NCBI RefSeq assembly: GCF_008831285.2
Contig: NC_045143.1
Span: forward strand, 965,503 to 1,029,502
Direction of reading: 5' to 3'
DNA from: Nymphaea colorata
Taxonomy: Eukaryota > Streptophyta > Magnoliopsida > Nymphaeales > Nymphaeaceae
Length of the DNA stretch: 64,000 nucleotides
The notes below the pieces were generated by a model. That model was not told the origin of the DNA, did no database searches, and was given only the letters and a program-made list of their open reading frames with translations. Shown here one piece after another: positions 31,791-44,793 of this stretch. A program made the position numbers and the translations under genes. Position 1 is the stretch's first letter, and each line of letters begins with the position of its first letter.

Positions 31791-34700
31791 AGGAATAGAT
31801 TTCTTCGTTTTTTTTCCTTTTTAAATAATTTCTGTCGTTACTTTTGGGGCTTTTGGAATATGGAATTGACTCTTTTGATGTAAATTTCTACACCTCCTAA
31901 TTTGTTCTAATAGAGAAAAGGGTTGCAAAGACATTCTCTCTCTCTCTCTCTAATAGGGTAGGCTGTGCTTTGGTTTAATTGTTTCGTTGTATGATTTTGT
32001 GCCGTCGGTCTTTCATCTTTTATTTTTTTAGTTTTTGTTATTATTACAAGGATCGGCCGGGAGATATAGAGATTCGTTTCTTGCTAGTTTCAACTTCTTT
32101 TCGGTGACGGCTCTCTTTGCATTAGGTGCCCATTCATCTGCTCGAGCGGTTTCGTCATTGACTAATTCTGTTAGTCAATTCTTTGTGGCTGGTGAGTTTC
32201 TCGGTCTTCGTCGCTGCTTAATGTCATGAGAGAGTCTCGCTTCTCGTTGTGGTCTGGTTATGTTAATCTTCGTCACCGTTTTTTCTAGGGTGTTGCTCTA
32301 AGTCGTTATTTTTGGACGACTTTTGGGTGTGATCTGTCGATCGAAGTAGTTAAGTGGAATATCCCTCTTTCAATTTAGAAGAATTGCAACATCTAACCTG
32401 GTATTTATCTGTTGAAACGAGAAGGTACATTTGAACCAGGCGCAAATTACAAGAGCCTCTGGTGATATTGTCCCTTGCCTCATTGCCTGACCGCCTGTGT
32501 GATTTCTAAACACGTCAAACGTTCTACTTATAACTGCTATTTTTAGGCTCAACTTCTGCTTTGCACATTGCCATCCGGTGCTCTCATCATCTTCTAACTT
32601 GATCAAGTTTTAGGTGTTCAAATCGCTGCTTCTCCTGAACTAGTCGATCTGTCCTTATAACAGAACAAGCGAGATGTTCGCCTCCTACAGACACCAATTT
32701 TATGTTATTCAGTACATGATGTGTCCAATTGCTGTACAGTGAGTTATTCTTCACTGATTGCTTGAGCAGAGTGGCGTTTGTCCGGCTTCCTGTAACTTGA
32801 GAAAATGATGAGTTGCATAAGGGTTTAATTTGAATGCATCTTCTAGTTTGATTTCCAGCAGGTATGAGAATGCAAAGGCTGTTCAAAGGTTAGTTTTATT
32901 TCTTTCAGCATTGCAGGAGGTGGAGAATCTGTTCAAGCTTTCAGTTTTGTTCTTCTCATGCTTAGATTTTGTTCTGTTTTGAGTGTTGCCCATGTCTTGA
33001 TAGAAGCTGGGTGCAGCGTTGCAGAGTAGATGTGGGCTACTGTCTAGTGTCCATTGAAAATTTTGTTCATGAATCAAGCGTATTATGAGCGCCTATGGCG
33101 GCCACATCCTGGTCTCAAGGCGCCTTTTACGGTAATTGACAAACCTGTGACTCAGCTCGATTCAACTGAAGATTGGGTCACCAACTCAAAGAGTTGAATC
33201 AGTGTTGATTAGGTTATGTCATGAGACTTTATAGTGTATTTTTTTGTACAAATAGATGAGTTCAAGATAAGTCTGGGGGAACTTTATATTTGATTTTTTC
33301 CATTTAAAACTGGACAACATGTAATATAAGTATTTGTGTATACTTAGAAAAGTTTGTAATATTTCACAATTAAAAAGAAAAAAAATATCACACATCAGTA
33401 TTGCACGACCAAAAAGCGTGCAATTAGTTGATGTTCCCAATTGACTTGGCAAACTTTGGCTCATGATCTAATAAATGAACATTGCTCACTATGATTTTTC
33501 CTAGAGTAGAGTTTGCTAACTATGGGTTTTCCTTGAGTAGGGACAACATGCAGTAGCCTAAGAGGAGTGCCAACTTAAGAGTCCAGTGATTGTGGCAGTC
33601 AATACCAGGCTCGTAGCGATTTCTTCCTTTTTGAATAAACTGACCATAAGAAACTCTCCTCAATTGGCGTGGGCCTTAGTAGCCTTGGTGGTTTTATGCT
33701 GCTTGATAAACAATAAAGTCTCTCGGCCTGGGTGTGATTTCCTGAAGAGACGAGTTGAAAAACTTGCTGTAAGAAACTCATGGAGTGAGACGCTTAGGAC
33801 TGTGCTTTCATCTTCACTTGGTCTATGTGAAACTCATGGAAGACCGTCTTACAACTGCTTTTACCTTCTCTGTGTGTTCACCTGCGTGTTCGCATGTGTC
33901 GCCTAATGCTTACATTCAATCATGGCCTTCCATAGGCTCACCATACAACCAGCAGCAAAGCTTGCAAATATGAATGGGTTGTTGCGTGTGACGCATAGAA
34001 ATCACTACCATCACTAACGAAACAAGGCCGCAACAATTAGTCACTGGCCAATACTACATCCCTTCAAACGTTGGAATTAAGTGATCAGTAAAATATTCTC
34101 AAACATTAGAGGTTAGGACGAGCTGCAAAGAAACCTGCCATTGACGTGAATAAGTCTAAAGCAACGGTGGCACTTGCATCATATTCATCTCGAGCCACCT
34201 TTCTTAGAAAGGAGCAGTTCCATTTCTAGGCAATTCCAAAGTCACTTTACAAACGAATAACAGTTAAGCAAGAGGGTAATATAAAGGGTATCACAATTCA
34301 CAAAACTGAGAGAAAGCAGGTAGAAATTAAACTGGAATTGGTCCTTCCACAGGCAGGACAGTACCACCTACAGAGGGCATGGTGTCTGTCGTTTCCTCCG
34401 TGTGGTAATCGTCCTATCACCCTTATTCACGCATGCAGGATGATGGCATCTATACATCCTGCAGTGAAGGGTTTGTTCTTTCATTTTTATGTCATGTTGA
34501 TTGTTGAACAGAATACGCCTTGCCAATTGTTGGACTGATTTTTCATATTTCCTCCTGCAAAATTTTTATGCCAAATTCAACAGAAAGACTGAGCTTAACG
34601 ACAAGAGCGCCTTGCTTGCTTCTAGTAAAGGGAGGAGAGACATATATTCGACTTTTTTACTTAACTAAACTAGTCTACGGTAGAGGGCTCCTGGGACAAT

Positions 34701-35081
34701 TTCTTGTCATCGAACACCCCCTATGAGTTAAGTCCAAAACCTCACCAGCTCTTGTTTACTTCCATTCCCTAAGTTCAGTAAACCCAGAGAAACTGAATGC
34801 TAATAAGAATGCAAAAATATTTCAGGCCTAGACTAGGACTAGAAAGGAATAAGCATATAGGTTTTGCTATTTTACATTCTAGAAATATTTCAGATTTCAA
34901 CATTCCAGATTTTTATAACATTGGTATCTCCAACACGCTATGAACATCGTACTAAACTTGTATTATATCAGATTGAGCCCCACGACTGTCACTTTGGCTT
35001 CTAATAAGATCCTCCATGCCGAGTTGGAAGAGGACATCTTATGTCCTCTCCAAGTTGAAATACCTTAGTAAATTATGCCCA
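31791..35081. other. H2B 3' flank and spacer, no gene seen
   Basis: 3' flank of H2B followed by about 3 kb with short unrelated frames only. A CT run lies near 31937-31953. No recognisable domain, element end or promoter was found. Confidence 0.5.
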
Positions 35082-36465
35082 TATGATTTGCTTAACTAGG
35101 AATACCGACATGCATATGTCTAATGAAAGACAACTAAACATTAGTAAACTAATTGGCCCAGCAATTTTTTAGATCTCATTTGGGGCAACTATGCCATAAA
35201 GAGCAGAAGAGGTCTGACAGGCGAGTGCTAAGTATTCGGTCAACGCCACATTGTCAAGAAGATTCAGCAATGAATGGCGTCCAACTTAAGGCAGAAACTA
35301 GCAACTCGATGAACTACTAAACCACATGAAAAAAGAAAAGGAGTTCCCTCTTCCTAACCTTCCCGATGCTTCTTCATCTATGATAATCTTCACATCATGC
35401 CTTCCATTTTACTAGTGATTACAGATTCAGGGAGCTAAAGACGACATCCAATGCTATTGCACAATATTATTCACCAACCAATGGTTGGACGTTGAAAGGG
35501 AGGAATATAGATATTGGTCGCACACACTTATAGCAGATTTAACCTCAAGCCTGGCCGAATGAATTACGTTGATAGGAAAACGAATATCTGTCTCTAAGAA
35601 CAGTTGATCATACATCTCTAACTCTAATTTTCCTTCTCAGCTTTTCTATGACCAGTTAATAGACACCTAGATATGTGATCCCCTTGCATTGTACCATGTA
35701 ATAACAAAAGCTCACCAGTTTGACTATTATAATAATAATGGAAAACATAAGGTGTCGGCAATTGATATAAACAGACTACACAAGGTCACTCGGCCTCTGG
35801 TTCATAATTGCAGCAACATGAAATTATCATAAAAAATTAACCAAAAAATTGCACTTTTACACTGTACGTTGCCATATTCATCACGTTGATCAAGGAACAG
35901 CAGGCTGTTTTACATTTAAGTAGGAAGCATGTTGGAGAGGACTGAAAAATTCATTTAACGGTGACAATTAAATTCGTTAACCAAAAGGTTCGAATTCAAC
36001 AAAAATAAGTAACCATAAACAAGATATCCTTGGAGCATTCCAATGTTAGTGGTGAGAAAATCAAATTAACAGAGCACCAATTACTGGTTGCAGTAACTTT
36101 GAGTTTCTCATTCTGATATCTGCAAGTACAATGTTCCAGGAAGTCTCCACAAACGGCCGACGAAGGGACAAACCGTTTGAACACGATCTGAATATCAACG
36201 TCATCGTATATGAAGGCGAATTAAAGAGCATCTCTCTCTTAAATATAATTCAAAACGAGCGCTTTTTCGCCAGTTCACAACGCGAGAGAGAGAGAGAGAG
36301 AGAGAGCACGCTGTGTAATGAAAATGTTCGACCAGTAGTTAGAAAATCATTGCATTAGAAGGACGTTCTTTAATGCACAACCAGTAGTCAAAATGTTCAA
36401 GTCTGTTTACAGAGGAGTTTCTACAAAAAGTAGAACCAACACGATATGTTAGAGAAGAAAGCAGA

Positions 36466-37045
36466 TCAGGCCTTCTTCGGAGACTTAGACGCCTTGGGCG
36501 ACTTGGGCTCCATGGATTCCTTCTCCTTCTTCTTGGGTAACAAAACGGGGTTGATGTTAGGAAGCACACCGCCATGGGCGATGGTGACGCCCGACAGAAG
36601 CTTTCCCAACTCTTCATCGTTCCTCACGGCCAGGAGCACGTGCCTTGGGATGATACGATTCTTCTTGTTATCTCTCGCAGCATTTCCCGCGAGCTCCAGA
36701 ACCTGCAACACCACCACCACAATAGTCAGCTAGCTACCAAAAGAAGAACTGACATAGGAATCAACCCATGGAAGGATCAGAAGCAAGGAGGAAACAGAGC
36801 GTAATGTGACGGACCTCAGCGGCAAGATACTCGAGGACGGCAGCGAGGTAGACGGGAGCACCAGTCCCGACGCGCTGCGCGTACCTGCCCTTCTTGAGGT
36901 ACCTGCCGATCCTACCGACCGGGAACTGCAATCCGGCCTTCACCGACCTCGATACCGGCTTCTTCTTCGGCCCAGCTCCACCGCCTCTCCTTCCTCCCGC
37001 TCCCTTCTTCAGCTTCCCCGACGTACCTCCGCCGGCAGCCTCCAT
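36466..37045 (-). CDS. Histone H2A.W-type variant, copy 1 (155 aa, 2 exons)
   Basis: Exons 36815-37045 and 36466-36702, intron 112 nt, splitting after ...LEYLAAE. The histone fold has [20 protein letters not shown] and [17 protein letters not shown]. The C-terminal region reads [15 protein letters not shown] instead of the canonical ...IHQTLLP and ends with two SPK-type motifs ([13 protein letters not shown]). This combination defines the plant H2A.W class, which marks constitutive heterochromatin and whose SPKK tail contacts linker DNA. The promoter has a weak TATA variant (minus-strand TTTAAAAA at 37171-37178) and only a degenerate octamer-like CGCGGGATCC. Intact. Confidence 0.95.
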
Positions 37046-37170
37046 CGCTCTCGCCTCTCTTCTTCACCAGCCGTCCAACGAACAGAGAGTGGAGAAAAAA
37101 TACGATGATCTTGATCGACACCCAATCGGAAAGCGGGAGATTCTGCCGCCAATTGGCGGACGCCGATCCC

Positions 37171-37178
37171 TTTTTAAA
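37171..37178 (-). promoter_or_regulatory. TATA-like box of H2A.W copy 1
   Basis: TTTAAAAA on the minus strand, 126 bases upstream of the ATG. It is at nearly the same position as the stronger TATAAAA of copy 2, so the duplicates differ in core promoter quality. Confidence 0.5.
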
Positions 37179-37361
37179 CCTCTCCCGCGCCTGCATTCTC
37201 GGCACCGCGGGATCCCCCTCCATCCGACTGTCATAATGCGCCAGCGTGGCGATCATGGGCGGAGGAGTCTTGGCCAATAACGTGGGGGTTTGATGGCACC
37301 ATGTGCCCACCAAAGTATATATCTTTTTCGCTTTTTCTCTCCAAATTCGAATGTGGCGGGC

Positions 37362-38621
37362 TTTTTTAATTTCCGAACATCACGTGTTTGTCTGGACAAC
37401 GGTGTTTCCCATCCAATTTCACAAAATGAAATAGACGTCCATTTCTTTTGAACGTAGGGACTTCCTTGATGTTTGGGTGCCTGATGAAGCAAATTTTTGG
37501 CTTAGCTTAAAAAGAATTTAATATATTTTAAATAAGAGTGAGCGGTTTTTTCTACCGTCTTTAAGAACTTTGTTCGTCGTTTTTATAAGGTTCATAAAAG
37601 TTGCATTGAATTCAACATTGACTACCTTATTTGAGTTCATGTCCCTTATTAAAGAAGATAAACCGCCCTGCCTCCAGTATGCTACAAACCCGGAGTTACT
37701 CATTTGGCAGCTTGAAATTGTGGCTGTGAACTGAGAATTCAACAAAAATGCCTTTGTTCGATGAAAGAACCGGGGATATGAAGCTGAAGCTGAAGCTAAA
37801 CAGGAACTACAAGAAGAATGAACCCAGAAGGCTTGTCGTCGATCGAGGCATCTGCGCCACATGTTTTTGCTGTTAGGCTGAAATCTGAAAATGACATGAA
37901 GAATTATGTCCCTGATCATGGTGCCTTCATCTTCATCTAATCAACGTCAAGCACCAAGTGAGGCGCCGGCCTTATGGACCGCAGAAGGTTTGTGCTTTGA
38001 CAGTCCCAAAGCGTAGCAGAAAGTAAAAGCCGATGCTCCCTTCATAATAATTCTCCAATTTCTACCAGCCAAAGTTGATGAATGAGGTAATCTTTGTAAA
38101 CAATAGGAAATCTTCTGTGTTTGTTGTTGTCATAGAAGCCAAGATCTTTTATCTGTTGGAAGCATAGAGGGTTCAGTGCACAGTAGCCATAGGCTAATGA
38201 AAAATGTAGTTCACTCGTTTGTGAAATGCATATGAAATAGTTGGATCAATTTCATTCACAAGAACGTTGGAACTCAAAATTCAGAGAAATTCATATGGTA
38301 AACTCAACCAGCTCCATGTTTTACGTTGAAAAGATTGACAGCTATGAGAAGAAGTTGCATACCAATGGATTAACAGACACAGATGAATGACAAAGACATT
38401 TTGATTTCACAAAAACATCATAACTCTTGCAGGAGGAAGACGGTCATCATAGCACGCTCTCTCTCTCTCTCTCTTGATACTTTTCAGTTGGGCATAACCT
38501 TGCCACATTATGCCCAAAACCATTAGTTTTGAATTCTTGAACTCTTCAAACTTGGGGGAGACCTTCTCTGGTAGAAGGGAAGAATGTCTCAGTTCAAACA
38601 AGAAGGGTTAAACAGACAAGT
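37362..38621. other. Spacer between the two H2A.W duplication units
   Basis: Unduplicated spacer. No supported gene. A CT run lies at about 38456-38474. Confidence 0.5.
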
Positions 38622-40598
38622 TTATGCATATGATTTTGATTTGCTTAATCAGGAATATGTATACTGCACAACATTGTTAGACAAAAACTCCAAATTAATC
38701 GTAGACTAATTGGCCAACAATCTTTCAGACTTCATTGAGGCAATTATGTCATGAAGAGGTCTAATAAATGAGACTGCAACTGTTCATGGACAGACTTGAT
38801 GTTGGTTTGACTTTGAGTATATGATTTGAACACAATGTCAAGAAGGTCCATCAATCAATAATATCCAACCTAAGGAAGAAACTAGTACTCGATGAAATCA
38901 AAAAAGAAAAGGAACTCCTTCCTAACCTTCCCGAGGCTTCATTGATAATCTTCAAATCATGCTTTCCATTTACAAGTGATTACAGACTAAAGGACCTAAA
39001 AACCACATATTATAACCACCACCCAAATGTTGTTTGACATCAAACATGGGCAAGATAGATTTGGTAGCCCACTTTAAGAACTGATTTAGGTTCAAGCTGG
39101 TCCAATGTATTACCTTGATAAGACAAGGATAGGTTTTGAACCTTCTTTACCTCTCATTTTCATTGTTCCATTAAATAACAAGAAACACATCAGTTTGACC
39201 ATCATGATAAAAGGAAAAACAAGGAATTGGTCATTAATAACAACAGACAACACAAGATTGCTCGACCTCTCTGATTCATAATTTTGGAACATGAAACAGT
39301 TACAGAAGATTCATCAAAAACTATTTATCTACCCGATTAAGCACTTTTTCACTATATATTGCATATTCATCATGTTGATCATGTACAAATAGGCTATTCT
39401 CCTACAACAATTTCTTTTGAAAATGTAATCTCTTGATATGAGAATAATCACATCACAATTTTCAAAACTATTCGGCAAATATAATTGGAGAAGCTAATGG
39501 AATTGTTCTCCGAAATTCGCTCTAGTAACTGACTATGGAAATTCAAGAACCTAGCAGTGGGTACCTTTCATTCCTGTTCAACAAATTGTCCAAATTCAAC
39601 AAGGTGACTAACAATAAAGCCAATATCATTACGGCATTCCAAAGATGGTGGTGGGAGAAACAATTTAAGAGAGGATTAATATATTATTTTCACTAATTGT
39701 TTGCAGTATCTTCATCTGATTATCTGCAAGTATGCTGCTCCAGAGAGTTTCGCCATTTTCACATCTTTCTAAAACAACACACAAAAGAGACAACCCGTTT
39801 GAAAACTATCGTATCCGTCTCATCTTTCGCCTACGAAATAGCATACACAGCATATTTCTCCAAAATATAGGATAAAAGTTTTTCCGCAATGCTTCTAATC
39901 ATATTTTAAAGTCTAAACCGAACATTGGGGAGCAAAATCAGGCAGCCTAGTGAGTAGTGACATAGTAAGAGGATGCACAACATAACTTGGACGTTTCCTT
40001 AGCTTTATGAAAGAGGCTTATTTCTTTGTTAGTGTACTCAACATATAGAAGGGACCCAAATAAAAGTCGTACAAAACAACAGACCAGGCTCAACTACTGA
40101 TACCAGCGGAAAATGCAGCACGGAGTACCACCTTCTGCTCATACAGTAGTGAACCCATCAAGAACACAGGCAAGGTGCGTTTCACGTTAACTGAATCTCC
40201 CAGACACGTTAAACCAATGTGGACCACAACAACCAAGCAATTACAATTTATGACACACGAGATGATTTTTACTGAAGACTACAGTCGAATGACTAAATGA
40301 ATGAAAGAACTTAAAACATGACAATTTTAATAATATTTGCAACATAAGCTTGAATTGGCTCAAGATCCAAGAAGATCCTATTACGGACGCCACCACAAAA
40401 TATCCCGCTTTTACCAACAAAGAATTCACAACGAGAGCGAGAGAGAGACAGAGAGACGAAAGGAGAAACAAAAAAGATTCGTTGCATTAGGAAGACGTTC
40501 TTTGATGTACATCCACTAAACAAAATATTCGGGTCCGTTTCGAGGAAAGTTTCTACAGACAGTAAAAGTATGCACACTATGCCAGCGGAGCAAAAGGA

Positions 40599-41259
40599 TC
40601 AGGATTTCTTCGGAGACTTGGGCGACTTGGGCTCATTGGTTTCCTTCTGCGTCTTCTTTGGCAACAAGATAGGGTTGATATTAGGAAGCACACCGCCATG
40701 GGCGATGGTGACGCCAGACAGAAGCTTCCCCAACTCTTCGTCGTTTCTCACGGCCAGAAGAAAGTGCCTTGGGATGATACGATTCTTTTTGTTATCTCTC
40801 GCAGCATTTCCTGCAAGCTCCAGAACCTGCAACACAACCACCATAATGGTCAGCCTCCAACAAAACTACCACACGAATAACCAACAAAAGGAACCTTAAT
40901 TTAGCGAAAAAGATCACCAGAGGCCAAAATGCAATCTCAGAAAGCAAACCTAACAATAAGCATGAGACCAAACTTTGCCCGCGGAATGATCAGAAACAAG
41001 GAGAAACCAAAGCAGAAAAGTGACGGACCTCAGCGGCAAGGTATTCGAGGACGGCAGCGAGGTAGACGGGGGCGCCGGTGCCGACACGCTGCGAGTATCG
41101 GCCCTTCTTGAGGTACCTACCGATCCGACCGACCGGGAATTGCAATCCGGCCTTCACCGACCTCGACACCGGCTTCTTCTTCAGTCCACCCCCGCCGCCT
41201 CTCCTTCCTCCCGCTCCCTTCCTCACCTTCCCCGTCGCACCTCCTCCTCCAGCCTCCAT
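40599..41259 (-). CDS. Histone H2A.W-type variant, copy 2 (152 aa, 2 exons)
   Basis: Exons 41029-41259 and 40599-40826, intron 202 nt at the same codon position as copy 1. The core is almost identical to copy 1, with A-to-S in GRYSQRVG and V-to-F in PRHFLLAV. The tail is shorter, [10 protein letters not shown], with adjacent SPK motifs, and the N-terminus begins [18 protein letters not shown]. The start was chosen at 41259 because the longer upstream frame lacks any histone homology and matches copy 1's start. It is in the H2A.W class by [15 protein letters not shown] and the SPKK tail. Intact, so both duplicates may be functional. Confidence 0.95.
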
Positions 41260-41369
41260 CGCTTCTTGCCCCAACCCCCTGAACGGAGTGGACAAAATAC
41301 GCAGAGTTTGATCGACAACGAATCGGGAATCGGTCGAATCTGCCGCCAAACCACGGAGGCCCGCTCCCC

Positions 41370-41376
41370 TTTTATA
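41370..41376 (-). promoter_or_regulatory. TATA box of H2A.W copy 2
   Basis: Minus-strand TATAAAA, 111 bases upstream of the ATG. A G-box core CACGTG lies near 41488-41493. No exact histone octamer or hexamer was seen. Confidence 0.65.
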
Positions 41377-41552
41377 GGTCCCCCCGCGACAGGCTCTTAA
41401 GCCTCTTTTCGCCGTTGGATCCATCTCCATCGGACGGATGTCATCTCCCGCCACGGTGGCTATCCGTGGCTGCAGAGCCTTGCCTAGCACGTGGGCCGTG
41501 ACGGTATTTTCGCTTCCATCCTCTAAAATTCAAATGATCTCATAATGGCGGG

Positions 41553-44500
41553 TGTAATGTACTTAGTTTACTTTAAATTTGGTGGAAATTTTAGCTGTAC
41601 TCCAACACGAAACTTTCATTTCTAATTTTCTAGGAGTTTTGGCTTCATTATAAAACTTTAGGCTCCATTCGATGCATAGGGATTTTAATATGCATTATTT
41701 GTCATCAAACGGTGCCTTAGTATTGGCATTAAAATTCTACCTAAATAGGTAGGATTTTTTTTTTTTTTCATTTTTACTTCTGAACGCCCTTAACAAAAGT
41801 CCCATGAAAACAAACAGATAAGTTAAATGAAAGATGTAAGAACATTCCACCAAAAGAATTACCTGGTACTAAATACCTACAATTCTAAGTTTGGGTATTT
41901 AGTTCTAGGGGCTCAAAAAGTTTACCAAAACAACATGAGGAGTAGCACTAGACATTGAACAACTTATTGTCTGGCACCAAAACAACAAAAGGAGTAGCAG
42001 AAATTGAACAACTTATTGTCTGCATTGCTGCCCTCCCGACCAGCTATTCTAGGCTTCTTGAGGCTCAAAATCAAAATCAAATGCATCGCAAATTAAAGTC
42101 GAACATATTTTTCAATCTCTTAAATGCCAATCGTGAAGTATTCATGTCAAGTAAACGTTGAAAGCAAAACTACTGATATGGAAAAGTTAATTGCTTAAGA
42201 CTTTGAACTTCTCGAAAATTTATTTTGGGAAATGTCGTCTCGAACAGAAAAACATCCATGTTTAGCACCATAGATTGGGACATCCAACTGCAAGCAAAAC
42301 CTGAAAATGGTGAAGCTATAGTTACCAAGAAACTTGTTTCCATGCTCTAACTCACTCGAGGTGTAGATGGGGAGGATTTGGAGCAGACCTTGTTATGCAA
42401 CATCATTTAGCGCACATTCGCTTGCCCGAAATTTCACTATAGACGGGATCAAAGTTCAAATATCTGAATTCCATTCTTGTTCTATCAAACTAGGGACCAA
42501 ATTTCTGACTGTATAGCAAAATTTTGATAACTTATACATAGAAGTTATGATTTTTAGCTCACAAGCTATATTGTCTGTCATGCAATTGGTGATAATAGAA
42601 AGACTTTTTGGCTGCCCATCTCTTCTTGGTTGGCAGGTTGGATTTTGCAGGTTTTATGAGAGTTTTTTTTTTTTTTTTCAAAATCTCCAAAGTTTATTGT
42701 TTGTATAATATAATGCGTTATCAGGCATAAACTAATGATCCCTTGCAAACTATTTGATAGCTCAGGTATATTTGTTAGTGCAGCAGAAGATAAAGCCAGA
42801 AAACCTTATAGAGTAGAAGATCGTAAAATTTGAATATTCCAAGATCACATTATAACGCAAGCATTACGTTCTTATCATATTATTGTTTAATAAACTCCAT
42901 GTCACATGTAAGCAACAGGATGAGCTTGGCTCTTTTTACATGGCATAGTGATGCATTAGCTCTTTTTCACAAGCATTGATCTTCAATTTTATGGCAAGTT
43001 CACGTACTCTCCCAACATTTTTGTGATATTAAAGAGTTCTAAAGTATAAATCACACTTTGATGTGTTCAATCTGCTAAATATGGCCACAAAAGAATCAAA
43101 AGGGTATACCTTCAAATTGCAAATATGGTTTATCTTTCTGAATACGGTCTTGAATATCATTTACTTCCAACTTTAAAACCAAGCCACCCTCAGGCTGTGA
43201 GTATCAAAATTTCGTTTAATTCCATATTAACTGCAACTATCAATTGTTCACCTGGTTCTAGTTGTTCCCAAAATTAAGGTGGTCTAGAATGCTCTTCTTG
43301 CATATATGCGTTGATTGGTAGATACATGCGTTTTTGTGTTACATTCTTGCAGGAATTCAAGGTTTCTGGACTTCCTAAACGAAATGTTTATGTGTGGATC
43401 TATGACACATGTTTTCGATTTGTTTCACAGGTTGCTTAAGGGCAAAAAGTTGAAGCGTTCAAGATTCATCCCCAAAACCACCAATTAATACTTGGTTGTT
43501 TGCAGATACTTATTTGTATCTGTGACATTATGGCGTGCTCTCTGTGTAAGAAGAGACCAATGTAGAGAGAGCGTCATCTTTTCTTGATTCAATTGTTAAA
43601 ACTGTAACAAAAGAGATTGGCAGGTCTATCCTACCTTGAAACGTGGTGGGTTTGCACATAAATGAACAGCTTACATGTCATATGATGTCGCCATCAAAAG
43701 TACCATTTGAAGGTAACATCATCGTATATTCTCATAATTCCCCATACTGATGTCCTGTCATAGTCTAAAATAAATTCGAGGCTTACTATTAATTTAGTCT
43801 AGAATACGAGACAAATGTTTACTAGGTGACTTCCACGATGTTGATCGCGAAACAAACTCAGCACGAATTTGAAAATGAGAACTGAATTGGTCCAGTTGAT
43901 GTCCTATTCAATGCATCTCCTTCACTCAAATCTCATGTTGGTGGGAGCTCTTGGGAATTTGGAAAACCTCCATAAACCGTTCCACAATTCCGAACCTTTT
44001 TCTAGATACAATTAGGTCAAGCTCACAGGGTAGGATTGGCTGGGGTGGTCCATGTTCGACCAACCCAAGTAGCTCAATAATTGGAAGGTGGATCAATGGA
44101 CAAACTGCACCATAAATGTCGTGGAAATACTTACTATGGTCCTATGGAGGAAAAGGAACGAAGAGGATGCATGCGATGGTAGATTCATCTGATCTGCAAT
44201 AGTAGCGAACTGTATAAACTGGGTTCAACAAGTCACATGCATAAACAGGCTTAGAATTAACAATCTTCAGTTTCCCAATTTTGGATAACATCAAGCTCAT
44301 GGATAATAACAACGTATTAGAATGTCTTCGAGTTGAGCTGATAACAGGCAGAGTAGCCCAACAAGAAGCTTTACCTTACAATAGATTGTGAACAAGCCCA
44401 TGTATATAGCCTTTGGCTAAATCAAAAGGTAGACATCAATTAAACAACAAAAAAAATGGTGCTTTTAGTTGTTCAACTGACGAAAAAAAAGAAGAAGAGA

Positions 44501-44793
44501 TGAAGTCATTTTTGTGATCAAGAAGCAAACTGAAAAGAATTTGCAGTTGACATAAAATGAACCTTTCATAGATTGCTGACCGGGAACCTTTGCTTGGACA
44601 ATATATATTTGTAAGCACCATATGCAGAGTATCAGGATAAAATCAAACAATATAGTTCCACATACATCTGAAAAAATATCACAATGTTACACTAAGCAAA
44701 ACAAAAAGCAAGAGAACTTAATTCCATTTAAAAACAACTTAGTTTTGATATATAAGTGCTTTCTTCCAGATCCACACTTCAAGAAGCAATAAT
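41553..44793. other. Spacer between H2A.W-2 and the pyrophosphatase gene
   Basis: No gene supported in about 3.2 kb. A 20-base string ATTGAACAACTTATTGTCTG occurs twice near 41955 and 42002 as part of a ~48-base tandem repeat. A minus-strand open stretch near 44170-44290 looks coding-like but could not be assigned. Confidence 0.5.

Larger units (their letters stand above)
35082..37361. repeat. Tandem segmental duplication, copy A (contains H2A.W-1)
   Basis: This segment aligns with 38622-41552 in the same orientation. Matching blocks include CCTAACCTTCCCGA at 35355 and 38919, the CACACAAG/ACACAAGATTG block near 35778 and 39250, TTCATCA(C/T)GTTGATCA near 35877 and 39368, the whole H2A.W gene, and a promoter-distal block ending ...TGGCGGG. 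Homology therefore runs over 1 kb beyond the gene's 3' end and about 300 bases upstream. Copies are diverged, with many indels in non-coding parts. Confidence 0.85.
38622..41552. repeat. Tandem segmental duplication, copy B (contains H2A.W-2)
   Basis: Partner of 35082-37361. It is about 650 bases longer because of extra sequence downstream of the gene and a longer intron (202 against 112 nt). Confidence 0.85.

Noticed and set aside
37530-37580. Second SINE copy suggested by GAGTGAGCGGTT...TACCGTC
   Set aside because: Only about 30 bases resemble the SINE 3' end; there are no A/B boxes, tail or duplication.
40990-41490. Extended H2A frame starting upstream at 41490
   Set aside because: The extra N-terminal residues have no histone similarity and cover the TATA box; the start at 41259 matches the duplicate gene's start.
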